Shown here: positions 44,225 through 54,565 of the stretch, piece after piece
Numbering within the stretch: position 1 is the first letter of the stretch
Layout: the number at the start of each line of letters is the position of its first letter
Source of the DNA: Taibaiella sp. KBW10
GTDB taxonomy: Bacteria > Bacteroidota > Bacteroidia > Chitinophagales > Chitinophagaceae
Length of the DNA stretch: 64,000 bases
Direction of reading: 5' to 3'
Assembly (NCBI RefSeq): GCF_003852495.1
Contig: NZ_QAJI01000001.1
Coordinates: forward strand, 318,786 to 382,785
Position numbers and translations under genes: made by a program
Notes under the pieces: generated by a model
Databases searched by the model: none
What the model saw: the letters and a program-made list of their open reading frames with translations, nothing else
Told to the model about the DNA's origin: nothing

Positions 44225-44845
44225 ATGAGTATCCGGATCTTTATATATGATGACAGTACTGAACGAAGAGACAGTTTAAAGGCGCTCTTAAGCCTCGATG
44301 AACAGCTTGTCGTTGTCGCAGAAGCGCCTAATTGCATCCATGCAATACAAGATATAGAAAATTATTTTCCTGATGTAGTACTTATGGATATCAACATGCC
44401 CGAAGTGGACGGCCTGGAAGGTCTAAAACGAATCAAAAATAAATTTCCGGAGGTTAAGGTTTTAATGCAGACAGCTTACGATGACAGCGAAAAAATATTT
44501 ACAAGTTTAAAAAATGGCGCGAGCGGTTATATTTTAAAAAATGACAAACCCCAACGTATTCTTCAAGCGATTGATGAGGTTTTTAAAGGAGGAGCCGCTT
44601 TGAATCCTGCCATTGCGCAAAAGGTATTAGATTACTTTAAACCTGCTCAACGTACTACATCATTAAGCCCTAAAGAAAATGAAGTTTTATCTTTACTGGC
44701 TGAGGGTTTAAGCTATAAAATGGTTGCCGACAAACTGGGTGTGAGCTATACAACCATCAATACGCATACCAAACGAATTTACGAAAAACTACATATCTCT
44801 TCAATTGGTGAGGCTATTGCCTATTATTATAAACACCTGCAGTAA
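44225..44845 (+). CDS. LuxR-type response regulator
   Basis: 206 residues. Receiver domain with acidic pair Asp9/Asp10, phospho-acceptor Asp55 (VVLMDINMPEVDG), Thr/Ala switch (LMQTAYDD) and Lys (YILKNDKP); C-terminal LuxR helix-turn-helix (LSPKENEVLSLLAEGLSYKMVADKLGVSYTTINTHTKRIYEKL). ATG 44225 is chosen since the longer frame from 44171 overlaps the kinase stop and lacks similarity. It starts 43 nt after the kinase and is certainly its partner. Confidence 0.94.
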   Translation: MSIRIFIYDDSTERRDSLKALLSLDEQLVVVAEAPNCIHAIQDIENYFPDVVLMDINMPEVDGLEGLKRIKNKFPEVKVLMQTAYDDSEKIFTSLKNGASGYILKNDKPQRILQAIDEVFKGGAALNPAIAQKVLDYFKPAQRTTSLSPKENEVLSLLAEGLSYKMVADKLGVSYTTINTHTKRIYEKLHISSIGEAIAYYYKHLQ

Positions 44846-44967
44846 GCACTGTTTTGAAAGCTGTATATAAAAGCGCTTATAGTCGTATCAATAAAGCCTC
44901 ATAAAAATATGCTGCTCATAAGCAGCAGTGCTTATCTGAACATATTCCCCCACTTTCTCAGATACCC

Positions 44968-44996
44968 GAAATCCCTATTTTTAGGGATTTTTTTTC
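44968..44996 (+). terminator. Terminator of the kinase/regulator operon
   Basis: Stem aaatccct / agggattt followed by TTTTTTT, about 120 nt past the stop. Confidence 0.8.
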
Positions 44997-45050
44997 TGCC
45001 CAATAAGCTCATTTTTGTGGTATTGATAATCCTTAAAACAATAGAAATTT

Positions 45051-45968
45051 ATGAAAAACACAAAATCCAAGGCCACCACTCTATTGGCGATCGCCCTATT
45101 AGGTACAGGCATTATTTCCTGTAAAAAAGCAGCAAGCCCGGTGCCTGCAAAAAGTAAAGACGAGGCATCCAGTACTCAGCTGACACCTGTTTACATGGCA
45201 GGTATCATGTCCTGGCGGTATGTTGCGAGTTCCCAGACGGTGGAGTTCCCTTATTACCAGTTTTACGGTCTTTCCACAGGCATAGGTTTTACGGGTTCGA
45301 CCAGTAGTTATGATGTATCTGCAAGCAGTCCCAAAGCATTTGGTGCTACCAAGAAATATAAAGTTTTTGTTTATCAGAATTCAAACGGCGGATGGTTTAT
45401 AAATCATAGCTTCTGGGGTGAGCACCTGCTTGTAAATGCCGGAACAGGCACGCTATTTAACAGACCAATAGATGAGGTCGAAATAAACCCGGCAACCGGA
45501 GAGACTTATGCCGTAGTCGTCAACTTTTCAAATGTAGAACTATACCATCTTAATCACAATACTGGAGACGCTACCCTAGTGGGCACCTTGTTTAACAGTG
45601 CTTACAAGAATAGGTACAAATCCGGCTCTATTGCTTTTGTGCCTGATGGCAATGGTGGTTACAATATGGCATTTACCCATGAGTCAGGGGTATATACGGC
45701 AAACGGGCTGACGATGTGGGTATATAATATTTCGGGAACAACAATGAGTATTGCAGCCTCTTATATCTTCCCTACTTCAGGCATACCAGGCGCGCAGACC
45801 GGCAACCTGAACACCACTTATGGCAATGGGACTTTTTATATTGCACGCGACGGGGGCAACCTGTATAGCCTTCCGTTTCCATTTGTCAGCAACAGTGTTG
45901 CAAGCTTGGTACTCAACGCATCGGCTTATGAGAATAAATATGATTTTGGTTACTGGGAAAGTCGCTAG
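45051..45968 (+). CDS. Lipoprotein of unknown function
   Basis: 305 residues. Signal peptide ending GTGIISC with lipidated Cys24, then KKAASPVPAKSKDEASS linker. The rest is beta-rich with blade-like units (TGETYAVVVNFSNVELYHLNHNTGDATLVGTL, SIAFVPDGNGGYNMAFTHESG, TTYGNGTFYIARDGGNLYSLPF), suggesting a small beta-propeller or similar fold. I do not recognise a family. Lys directly after the Cys resembles many Bacteroidota lipoproteins but not the acidic surface-export signal. Sits behind the two-component operon with its own terminator. Confidence 0.75.
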   Translation: MKNTKSKATTLLAIALLGTGIISCKKAASPVPAKSKDEASSTQLTPVYMAGIMSWRYVASSQTVEFPYYQFYGLSTGIGFTGSTSSYDVSASSPKAFGATKKYKVFVYQNSNGGWFINHSFWGEHLLVNAGTGTLFNRPIDEVEINPATGETYAVVVNFSNVELYHLNHNTGDATLVGTLFNSAYKNRYKSGSIAFVPDGNGGYNMAFTHESGVYTANGLTMWVYNISGTTMSIAASYIFPTSGIPGAQTGNLNTTYGNGTFYIARDGGNLYSLPFPFVSNSVASLVLNASAYENKYDFGYWESR

Positions 45969-45980
45969 AAACCGGATTGC

Positions 45981-46027
45981 TATACTATTAAAAGAGCCAT
46001 ACGGTGTATGGCTCTTTTAATAGTATA
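45981..46027. terminator. Very long perfect stem-loop between convergent genes
   Basis: 22-bp perfect arms (tatactattaaaagagccatac and its complement) with a GGT loop; A/T tracts on both sides suit both strands. Confidence 0.9.
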
Positions 46028-46166
46028 GGGAAGAAGTATGAGTATCCAATCTGCTAAAAAAGAGCATTCGATACCGCATCGCGAGCAGCTACCGGGCACC
46101 GTTTATAAGACAGAAAATATATCGTAAAACACCAATTCATTTTTTCTTTCCGGCCGATTTACCTTA

Positions 46167-48218
46167 TTATCGAAGCAAGGTAATTTCCCCTTTAAAATTG
46201 TTCACCGTCCCATCCAAAAATAAAATGGATATACTGTAAAAATAAACGCCCTGATCAAGTGGTTTTCCATTTATAACAGAGGTCCCATCCCATCCGCTAT
46301 TCAGATTAGCCGTTGAATGTACAATTTGTCCATACCGGTTATACACCCTGAATTCAGCCGTGTTATAGGCGCGTTCTAATTTCAATTTTGGCACAAACAC
46401 ATCATTCCTGCCATCACCATTCGGCGTAAAGGCATTCGGCATCATCACCTCTTTGCTATAAGCTTTCAACTTAATCGGAATCATCACGCTGTCTGCGCAA
46501 CCTTCTATGGAACGTCCGAAAACTTTAAGGTTTTGCGGCTGTGTGGCCGACAGGTATTGCTGTTTGGCTGTTTGTACCGGAAAAAGGTTTGCCGGGTGCC
46601 AACTCAGCACTTCAAAATTACCGTCAAACTCATCGGATACCGCTATATTAAAACGCTCCATTTCATAAGGGTCTTCTGGATCTACAGTATAAAGCAGATT
46701 AAATCGATTCACCGTAATATTAAATTGTCTATACACGCTGTCGCAGCCGAGCGTATTGTATAAGGTATCTGTTTCAACGGTTGATGTTGTGTATCGTATG
46801 CCATTCAGCCAAACCGCATCACAGCCTGACGTATCTATCTGAACCAGACGCGCATTATTGTGGATGGTAATTCTGATTTCTTTATAAAGGCTATCACAAC
46901 CCCCTACAGCGTACAATGTATCATACAATGTAGTGCTTTGTGTATAAACCCGATTGTTGTACGTAAGCTGTTTACAGGAATCTAAATGCGTTATCGATAT
47001 TTGAGGTGCATTGCGTACAGTTAAGTTTAAGGTGACGATGCTGTCGCAACCGCCGGATCCTGCCAGGGTATCCGTAGCAGTGTAATTGCTTGCGGTGTAC
47101 GTGATCCCGTTAAAAGTATAGGATTGTCCATAACAAACCGTTGCCGTTTGTATTCCTGCCGGCGCAGGATTTATGTGTACCGTCATGGTCTGTGTACCGA
47201 GCGCGCATTGCCCCGCGGCCGGAGTGAAGGTATAGGTAGTCGTCGCTGTATTGTTAATGGCAGGACTCCAGCTACCCGTTATACCGTTATTGGAAGTCGA
47301 GGGTAAAGCCATCATGGTCGCACCACTGCAATAAGGCGCAATTTGGGTGAATAAAGGTGTAGCTATGGGTTGCGGTGAAATGAAAACTTCCTGCATAATA
47401 TTTATGGCACAACAAGGATTTGTAAAGGCACTGATAATCCTTACAGTGGAATCTCCGGTCACATTATTGATATTTATCGTTGCTGTACCGGAACCGTTGG
47501 TCACAACGGTATCAAGCAATAACTGACCCAGTGCACTTTGATTATTAACATTGTACACTACCGAAGTACCGGGCGCTGAAGTTAAAGCAATGACGGCATC
47601 ATCACCCATACAAACAGTAGCTGGAGGATTGATCAAAACGCTTTGAACAGAACACGACGATTTACTACTGCCTAAAATGGAAGTCCCGTTAAGAACCCTA
47701 AACGTACCGCCGGCGTGTGTGGCACCGCCCAATACAAGCCGGAGCACAACACTATCGTTTGCAGGGATACAAAAATCTGTTTGAAAGGTTATCGTCTCAT
47801 TATTGGTGCTGTTAAGATATCCCGTACCAATAAGGCTGTTTACCCCGGTAGCCGGAAACAGAAGATAGGCCTTAAAATAGGTCGGTCCGGTATTACTTCT
47901 ACGGGCGACAAACGAAAACTGGGTAATATTTAAGGAAGTAGTGGCATCTGTTTTGATATAGGAAGATATATATCCAAGTGGATTGCCATTTAGATTCTGA
48001 GAATTGTACCCGTCACTTGCACTTTGATAAGTACTGTTACTATACCTTCTCCACTGAGAAAAAGTAAGCCCTGTACCGGCTGGAAGACTGGCAAAATTTC
48101 CATGCGGTGAGGCATCAACATAACCACTCCAGGTAGTAGCAGACAATGGTGTTTGCGCATAAATGAATGTGCTAAAACCCATAAGAAACAGGCTAAAAAA
48201 AAGTAGTATATACTTCAT
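46167..48218 (-). CDS. T9SS type B cargo protein (gliding-motility-type C-terminus)
   Basis: 683 residues. Signal peptide (YILLFFSLFLMGFSTFIYAQ). N-terminal domain to about residue 190 with TTWSGYVDASPHGNF, then Ig-like segments with cysteines, three related repeats of the C-x5-Y form (ATVCYGQSYTFNGITYTASNY, LDSCKQLTYNNRVYTQS, DTSGCDAVWLNGIRYTTS, each followed by GGCDSIV or GCDSVY-like text). C-terminal type B T9SS domain MPNAFTPNGDGRNDVFVPKL ... LDQGVYFYSISILFLDG. Start at ATG 48218; the longer frame to 48272 adds a non-signal extension. Likely an adhesin on the surface or in matrix. Confidence 0.9.
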   Translation of the reverse strand: MKYILLFFSLFLMGFSTFIYAQTPLSATTWSGYVDASPHGNFASLPAGTGLTFSQWRRYSNSTYQSASDGYNSQNLNGNPLGYISSYIKTDATTSLNITQFSFVARRSNTGPTYFKAYLLFPATGVNSLIGTGYLNSTNNETITFQTDFCIPANDSVVLRLVLGGATHAGGTFRVLNGTSILGSSKSSCSVQSVLINPPATVCMGDDAVIALTSAPGTSVVYNVNNQSALGQLLLDTVVTNGSGTATININNVTGDSTVRIISAFTNPCCAINIMQEVFISPQPIATPLFTQIAPYCSGATMMALPSTSNNGITGSWSPAINNTATTTYTFTPAAGQCALGTQTMTVHINPAPAGIQTATVCYGQSYTFNGITYTASNYTATDTLAGSGGCDSIVTLNLTVRNAPQISITHLDSCKQLTYNNRVYTQSTTLYDTLYAVGGCDSLYKEIRITIHNNARLVQIDTSGCDAVWLNGIRYTTSTVETDTLYNTLGCDSVYRQFNITVNRFNLLYTVDPEDPYEMERFNIAVSDEFDGNFEVLSWHPANLFPVQTAKQQYLSATQPQNLKVFGRSIEGCADSVMIPIKLKAYSKEVMMPNAFTPNGDGRNDVFVPKLKLERAYNTAEFRVYNRYGQIVHSTANLNSGWDGTSVINGKPLDQGVYFYSISILFLDGTVNNFKGEITLLR

Positions 48219-48614
48219 AAAATCGCTATTATAATAATTACAAAATAGTTTGTCGGCTAAGGTAAACGTCAAGCATTACCGGAACATGTCCTTTATATTA
48301 TCTTTTATTAAATCACATGAATAGGTATTGTTACCAAATTCAAATTTTTACACTTCAATCAGACGAAGAAAAATATGCAGCGATTTCCTACATGGAAATT
48401 CGAATTGCTCGCTAAAAAATCGAAACAAACACTACCTCAACAAGTAGTGATGTCATAAAGCAGTCGATAAAACAATATAGCACCCGCTCGACATATGAGT
48501 ATCTAAAGTGGGCAACCATCCCGATAGTGTTGATATTTAATTCATAAAACATTGAGTTAATTTTTTATTCATTTAGGTTTAACAAGCACATAACATATAT
48601 GAACAATATTTGCA
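48219..48614. other. Divergent spacer between two T9SS cargo genes
   Basis: 396 nt, AT-rich, no coding frame. An AATATTTG box (near TAnnTTTG) sits at 48605-48612; if used, transcription would start around 48620 and the right-hand gene would begin at ATG 48636 or 48639 rather than 48615. Confidence 0.45.
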
Positions 48615-51563
48615 ATGCCTAAAACATTTCTCAACATGATGAAATTCCACACGGGATCGATTACAACATCTCCCTCAGTGCCTTCAAAAAGCACTGCCGA
48701 AACTCGAAAGACAAGCTCACGCTTGTCGAAACTGAAAGTTATTGCCGGAGTAGCATTCATGATGCTGACATCGTCTTTAACCGCCTCTGCGACGCTCATT
48801 AACAGTACAGTCACCTGTACACAGACCACCACTGCTACCACATCTTGCGTAAATGGTTTTTATGCAAGCGGCTGGAACTCTAACAACGGAAACTGGACGT
48901 ACGCGCTGAACACTACAGGGTTTACAGGCATCACCATGAATTTTAATACCAGCTCATCTGGTACCGGGCCAACTAAAGGCTATGTTTATTATAACATTGG
49001 TGCAAGTGATGTACTGGTGGATAGCTATTCGGTAAACACAAGCTGTGCACTAAAGACATTTACCCTTCCTACGGCTTGTAATAATAAAGCCAATTTGCAA
49101 ATCAAATTGAAGATGATCAATGCCTCGGCAGCGGGCGGCACCAATCGTGTTCCGTCTAATGGTGTATTTGACGGAACGAATACAAGCGGCTGTTCAGGAA
49201 CCCCTACAAGCGGTACAGTGAGTAGCAACAAAACGGCTATCTGCGGTGCTGATTCTGTATTGTTCACCCTTGGTGGTGCTGCAAGTGGTACAAGTATCAG
49301 TTACCAATGGCAATCATCTCCGAATAATAGCAGCTGGAGCAACATTGCGGGTGCTACTGCACTTACCTACAAAGGTTTTGTATCTGCATCAACTTACTAC
49401 CGTGCGGTAACAACTTGTGCCGGTTCTGGCTTATCTGCCAATTCTAATGCACAACTAGTAACGGTAAATGCACTTCCTTCGGTAAATCCTATCACAGGCG
49501 GCAGCAGCTCACCTTTATTAATTGGCCAAACTGTTAGTCTATCTAACACGACAGCCGGTGGTGTATGGAGCAGCAGCAATACTTCTGTAGCGACTGTTAA
49601 TACATCCGGTTTAGTAACAACAGTAAGCGGCGGTACCGCAGTCATTAAGTACACTGTTGAAGCTTCTGGTTGTGAAAATGCAGCTACAACTAATGTAAAT
49701 GTTGTATGGCCTAATACTTTGGCCTTGTATGCCGGCTACAACGGCAGCAATACCAATGTAATCACTATTGCCGGTGAAACTTCAGGTGCTTTAACCGCAC
49801 ATAATTTTACGGTATTAGACACCCCATCTACACCTTGTGCTTCCGGTGGATTAAGTGGTTTGAATATACTGCCTTCAGTAACGGCTTTCAACAGCGCTAC
49901 AGGACCTTACGTTTCCTATGTATTGACGCCTGATGCCGGTAAAGCATTAAACATTACCCGTATTACTGCTAAAACACGCGAATCTGATTCCTCTGCATTA
50001 AAAGCACGTATTGCTTACCGTGTTAACGGTGGAGCTTGGATAGACGAGAACCGCGATGTGACACAAAGCAGAGGTGGTAACTGTGGTGCTAACTCTAATG
50101 TATGGGATTTCACTTTGAATGGTGCTAACCCTACAGTAAATGGCATTACCGGTACATTGGAAGTTGCTGTATTCCCTTATGCAACCGCTACCAAATATGG
50201 TACTTTCCAATTAAACAACCTTGAGGTATATGGTACGATCACCACTGCCGCTGTTTGTGCAGGTACTCCAGGTGCAGGTGCAGTTACACCTGCTGCAGTG
50301 AACATTTGTGATAGTGGTTCCCGTTGGTTGAACTTTGCAGGAGATGCAGGTTCAGGTATTACGTACCAATGGCAGAAATCTACAGATAATGTAAACTTCA
50401 CGGATATTTCCGGTGCTACTGCCGCTACTTACAATACAGGTAATTTGATTGCAGGTGTTGCACCGGCAATTAACTATTACCGTGTAAAAACAATCTGCTC
50501 AGGTTCTGGTTTATCATCATTCTCTCCTGCTGATACTGTAAATGTAAACACTACAGGAAGCCTGGGTGCCTTTACCGCTCCTGACTATCTGCATATCGGA
50601 ACACCGGTTACCATTACAGCACCCGTTAGCGGTGGTAAATGGAGCAGCAATGATATGAGTGTAGCTACTATTGACAGCCTTAGCGGTGTTGCGACACCAC
50701 ACATCCCTGGTGATGCCGTATTTACCTACAGCAAAACAACTAACGGATGTACTGCGCGCAGCAGAGATACCGTAAATGTGATCTATCCTAATACAATCGC
50801 TGCATACATTGGTAAAAACGGAAAAAGCACTGTCGTAACCACTGCAAGCGGTTATACCGCTACCGCATTGGTAAATGCAGGATTTGATACCACACAGAAA
50901 TGTACCAACGGAGGATTAAGTGGTTTGAAAAAAGATGGTTTGATGACCTATTCTGACTTAGGGCCTCATGTATCTTTCACATTAAATATCGGCAGCAGCA
51001 CACCTATTGACATTACCGGTTTCTACGCTACCCTGCGTCGCTCAAACTCTGGTATAGCTAAAGCACGCCTGGCTTATAATTTAGATGGTAGCTTCTGGTT
51101 TGACGGTGGTGAATTAAATGTATTGGCTGATGATTGTGGTTATAGTTCTGCAGTACTGTCTCATTCAGATTTGTCCTTCCTTACTGGCCTGATCAATTCT
51201 AATCAAGTTGAATTTGCTATTTATGGTTATGGCCCAATTGCTAATGGTGGTACTTTACAAATCAATGCAATTGATATTACAGCCAGTGGTTCTTCGGTAT
51301 ATTTATCTAAGAAAATACCGCTTAGTATCCTGGCAGGTGATGCAGTAACTATTTATCCTAATCCGGCTACTAATGTATTGAACATTACAGCTCAGGAAGC
51401 GGTGAATGTAACCATCTTCAGCATTGAAGGAAAACAATTGATGAATGCAGCGAAGGCGACATCGGTTGATGTAAGCCGCCTGGCAGCCGGAACATATATG
51501 GTTCAGGTACGCAGCGCAGCAACGAATACTTTAATTAAAACTTTAAAATTCTCTAAACAATAA
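48615..51563 (+). CDS. T9SS type A cargo protein with duplicated Ig/BIG2 module
   Basis: 982 residues. The hydrophobic signal core lies at residues 41-59 behind an unusually long Ser/Thr/Lys-rich N-region. After a beta domain (60-190) come two copies of a module of about 350 residues (193-545 and 548-893), each made of an Ig-like unit (SYQWQSSPNNSSWSNIAG / TYQWQKSTDNVNFTDISG), a BIG2-like unit (GGVWSSSNTSVATVNTSGLV / GGKWSSNDMSVATIDSLSGV) and a novel-looking beta module with a CASGGLSGL / CTNGGLSGL motif. C-terminal type A sorting domain IYPNPATNVLNITA ... LAAGTYMVQV. Surface or extracellular, probable adhesin or glycan binder. Confidence 0.9.
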   Translation: MPKTFLNMMKFHTGSITTSPSVPSKSTAETRKTSSRLSKLKVIAGVAFMMLTSSLTASATLINSTVTCTQTTTATTSCVNGFYASGWNSNNGNWTYALNTTGFTGITMNFNTSSSGTGPTKGYVYYNIGASDVLVDSYSVNTSCALKTFTLPTACNNKANLQIKLKMINASAAGGTNRVPSNGVFDGTNTSGCSGTPTSGTVSSNKTAICGADSVLFTLGGAASGTSISYQWQSSPNNSSWSNIAGATALTYKGFVSASTYYRAVTTCAGSGLSANSNAQLVTVNALPSVNPITGGSSSPLLIGQTVSLSNTTAGGVWSSSNTSVATVNTSGLVTTVSGGTAVIKYTVEASGCENAATTNVNVVWPNTLALYAGYNGSNTNVITIAGETSGALTAHNFTVLDTPSTPCASGGLSGLNILPSVTAFNSATGPYVSYVLTPDAGKALNITRITAKTRESDSSALKARIAYRVNGGAWIDENRDVTQSRGGNCGANSNVWDFTLNGANPTVNGITGTLEVAVFPYATATKYGTFQLNNLEVYGTITTAAVCAGTPGAGAVTPAAVNICDSGSRWLNFAGDAGSGITYQWQKSTDNVNFTDISGATAATYNTGNLIAGVAPAINYYRVKTICSGSGLSSFSPADTVNVNTTGSLGAFTAPDYLHIGTPVTITAPVSGGKWSSNDMSVATIDSLSGVATPHIPGDAVFTYSKTTNGCTARSRDTVNVIYPNTIAAYIGKNGKSTVVTTASGYTATALVNAGFDTTQKCTNGGLSGLKKDGLMTYSDLGPHVSFTLNIGSSTPIDITGFYATLRRSNSGIAKARLAYNLDGSFWFDGGELNVLADDCGYSSAVLSHSDLSFLTGLINSNQVEFAIYGYGPIANGGTLQINAIDITASGSSVYLSKKIPLSILAGDAVTIYPNPATNVLNITAQEAVNVTIFSIEGKQLMNAAKATSVDVSRLAAGTYMVQVRSAATNTLIKTLKFSKQ

Positions 51564-51591
51564 GGAACATAAAAACCATATTGTTTTATCT

Positions 51592-51631
51592 GATTACACA
51601 ACCTCTTTCCAGAGGTTGTGTAATCTTTTTA
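51592..51631 (+). terminator. Terminator of the 982-residue cargo gene
   Basis: Perfect stem gattacacaacctct / agaggttgtgtaatc, TTCC loop, TTTTT. Confidence 0.93.
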
Positions 51632-51709
51632 CGTGCATCAATTTTCCTTTCCGTTTTGCTTACCCAAAGAGATAAAATTTAAGTAAAGAGATTTCAAAAT
51701 CATAAAAAA

Positions 51710-54493
51710 ATGATCAAATATTATAAAATTCTATTCTTCCTATTCAGTCTGATACCTTTTCTTGCTCAAGGACAAACAGACACCATTGCCTTCTGGACTT
51801 TCGAAAGCCAGTCAGGGCAGCAATTAATTACACCACCCAATATCTATGGGCCTTTAAGCCCGGAACAAGGTATTGGTACCTTAACAAGCTTGCATCAAAA
51901 TGGTGCCTATGCCGCCACTTTCGCTAATCCCGGAAACGGCACACCCAAGTCTTTAAACATTAACCGGTGGACCACCATTGGCGATTATATTCAATTTAAA
52001 GTAAATACTACCGGCAAATCAACTATTCGCATCGCATTTGAACAAGGAAGTGCCAGCGCAAATGGCCCGAGCGATTTTAAGGTATCCTACAGTACAGACG
52101 GTATCACCTTCACCGATCTGCCCGCAGGCAGTTTTCAACAAACCGCTTCTTTAACCGGCGACTGGACTGCTGCGAATTATGTACAAGGATTTACTAAAAG
52201 TTTTAACCTCCCCGCTGCTTTAAACAATATGGCCAATGCCTATATCAGGCTGTCTACGACTTCGCTGGCAAGCGTGTCACCCGGCGGTTTAGTCGCTCCG
52301 GCAGGTAATTCCCGCTTCGACAACATCCTTATTACCGGCATCTCTACGGTCACTACCTCCCAAATTACCAATGTAGCGACCAATGACTCGTCATTTTGTA
52401 ATGCAGCTGCCAATAGCTTTTCGGTATCTTTCAATACCACCGCCACCATCCCTACTACTTACACCGCTGAGCGCTCCGATGCATCGGGTAGTTTTGCTGC
52501 ACCTGTCGTGATCGGCAGTGGTACGGCATCGCCCATAGCCGCCACAATTCCGGCCGGAACAGCAGCAGGCAGCAATTACCGTATCCGTGTGGTAGCAACG
52601 GGCAGCATCAGTCAAAACACAGCTGGCCCAATAGTGATAGATCCCGCCATATCTATATCCTTGCAGCCCTCCGGCTTTACGGTGTGCGAGGGCGCTATCG
52701 TTAACTTCGAAATGCAAAGTACCAATGCACAAACATTTCAGTGGTTATACAACGGTAGTCCCGTAGCCAACAATTCATGGACAAACTCTTACAACCTATC
52801 TGCGGCTTTGCCAAGCGATGCAGGAAACTACAGCGTAGCGCTGACCAATGGAGCCTGTGCCGATACGACGAACAATGCAGTCATAGTGGTGAACCCTGGT
52901 ACGATACCCAATAACACCACGGTAAGCGGCTTGCGATTTTTGAGCTCCGGGAGTTATTTTCCGGTTATCGCCAACAACGGCAGTTGTGGCAGATTAGCGA
53001 TGATTAAGGCACTCAACAATACTTTGGGTAACACTACGGTTACCGTTACAGCAGGGGCTCCGCAACAAGCAGGAACCAATGGCCCCTGGTATGTGGGGCG
53101 TTATTACAATCTTAACGCCGCTACCCCGCCAACGGGTAATGTAGCCCTAAGCCTTTATTTCAGTCCGCAGGACTGGATCGCCTACAATCAATCTGCCCCG
53201 GTTGCGCAGCAGATAGTGGTCAACCAAACCGCGCAAACATTAGGGAACTTATATTTCTCCAAACTGACCAATGTTAATGATCTGGGAACGGGCAATGGGG
53301 TATTACTCACACCCGATTCGGTACGTTTTCAAAACGGATACTGGAAGGTGAGTCTAACGGTGAATGGCTTTAATAATCTCTCTACTTTCTATGCACATGG
53401 AAATAATTTTGCGCCTTGTGCCACACCAACGATCAGCATTACGGAGAGTATCAACAATATTTGTTCCGGCACAACCGTAAGTTTTTCTGCGGTAGTAACC
53501 AATCAAGGCACGGCTCCGGGCTATCAATGGCAGGTGAATGGCACGAACGTTGCTACGGGCATATCATACAGCTATACGCCTGCAAACGGCGATATTGTAA
53601 GGTGTATCCTGACCAATACAAACTGTTTTAATCCGACCACAGCAACCAGCAATGTTATTACGATGCAGGTAAACGCCACTGTAACGCCAGGTATTGTGAT
53701 CTCGACCAGCAACCCCACTTCCTGTTCGGGTGCACCGGTAAGCTATACAGCTACACCGAGCAATGGCGGTACAAGTCCGGTCTATCAATGGAAGGTAAAT
53801 GGTGCTAATATGGGAAGCAATAGCCCAAGCTTTGATTATACACCCGCTAATGGCGATTTAATCTCCTGCGAATTAACGAGCAATGCCCCTTGTTTGACCA
53901 CCAATATACCTGTGCTCAGTAACACCATCACCGCAAATGTAAGCAGCATTATTACCGCGGCGATCAATGTGACCGCCAATCCTTCAAGCAATGCCGTTCC
54001 CGGTACGCCGATTGTTTATACGGCTAATGTGTCTGGTACAACCGTTTACCGCTTAGAATGGTATGTGAACGGACAACTGATCCAACAACAGCAAAGCCCT
54101 GATCATACTTTTACAAGCACTGCAGCGGCAGTACCCGATACCGTTTATGCTGTATTAAAAGTAAATGGATGTTTTACCGATTCCGTTTATCAATCTAATA
54201 AAGTAGTGGTGTCTTCTGCCACCGGTATTCCTAAGCTTAGTGCTGAGGTAGGATTAAGATTTTATCCAAATCCTGTTTTGAATCAATTGACGGTTGCGGT
54301 GAATCAAGGCGAATTAAAATCCGTGCAATTAATTAATACGATAAGTCAAACCCAGCAGATAGAACAAACCATAACCAATCAAAAGCAGGTAGTGAATTTG
54401 TCCCGTTTTGCATCGGGCATTTACTATGTAAAAGTTCTGGTAAAGTATCAGGGCAAAGATTACATTATTGTGGAGAAAATTATTAAAGATTAG
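51710..54493 (+). CDS. T9SS type A cargo protein with Ig-like repeats
   Basis: 927 residues. Signal peptide 1-22 (ILFFLFSLIPFLAQGQ). Jelly-roll-like domain about 24-210 (DTIAFWTFES ... SRFDNILITGI), FN3/CalX-like stretch 215-312, an Ig-like domain about 315-395 (LQPSGFTVCEGAIVNFEMQ, PSDAGNYSVALTNG), a beta domain 400-568 with GRLAMIKALNNT and GPWYVGRYYNL, two near-identical Ig-like repeats (571-655 and 660-745; SYTPANGDIVRC and DYTPANGDLISC), one further PKD-like unit and the type A sorting domain (FYPNPVLNQLTVAV ... FASGIYYVKV). Own terminator; no enzyme motif seen. Confidence 0.9.
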   Translation: MIKYYKILFFLFSLIPFLAQGQTDTIAFWTFESQSGQQLITPPNIYGPLSPEQGIGTLTSLHQNGAYAATFANPGNGTPKSLNINRWTTIGDYIQFKVNTTGKSTIRIAFEQGSASANGPSDFKVSYSTDGITFTDLPAGSFQQTASLTGDWTAANYVQGFTKSFNLPAALNNMANAYIRLSTTSLASVSPGGLVAPAGNSRFDNILITGISTVTTSQITNVATNDSSFCNAAANSFSVSFNTTATIPTTYTAERSDASGSFAAPVVIGSGTASPIAATIPAGTAAGSNYRIRVVATGSISQNTAGPIVIDPAISISLQPSGFTVCEGAIVNFEMQSTNAQTFQWLYNGSPVANNSWTNSYNLSAALPSDAGNYSVALTNGACADTTNNAVIVVNPGTIPNNTTVSGLRFLSSGSYFPVIANNGSCGRLAMIKALNNTLGNTTVTVTAGAPQQAGTNGPWYVGRYYNLNAATPPTGNVALSLYFSPQDWIAYNQSAPVAQQIVVNQTAQTLGNLYFSKLTNVNDLGTGNGVLLTPDSVRFQNGYWKVSLTVNGFNNLSTFYAHGNNFAPCATPTISITESINNICSGTTVSFSAVVTNQGTAPGYQWQVNGTNVATGISYSYTPANGDIVRCILTNTNCFNPTTATSNVITMQVNATVTPGIVISTSNPTSCSGAPVSYTATPSNGGTSPVYQWKVNGANMGSNSPSFDYTPANGDLISCELTSNAPCLTTNIPVLSNTITANVSSIITAAINVTANPSSNAVPGTPIVYTANVSGTTVYRLEWYVNGQLIQQQQSPDHTFTSTAAAVPDTVYAVLKVNGCFTDSVYQSNKVVVSSATGIPKLSAEVGLRFYPNPVLNQLTVAVNQGELKSVQLINTISQTQQIEQTITNQKQVVNLSRFASGIYYVKVLVKYQGKDYIIVEKIIKD

Positions 54494-54520
54494 AAAAAGA
54501 CATCAATCATAACATCTTAT

Positions 54521-54565
54521 GTAAAAAGAGCAAGCTACTCACTATGGGTAGCTTGCTCTTTTTAC
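54521..54565 (+). terminator. Terminator of the 927-residue cargo gene
   Basis: Stem gtaaaaagagcaagctac / gtagcttgctctttttac, 9-nt loop, A/T tracts on both sides. Confidence 0.93.
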
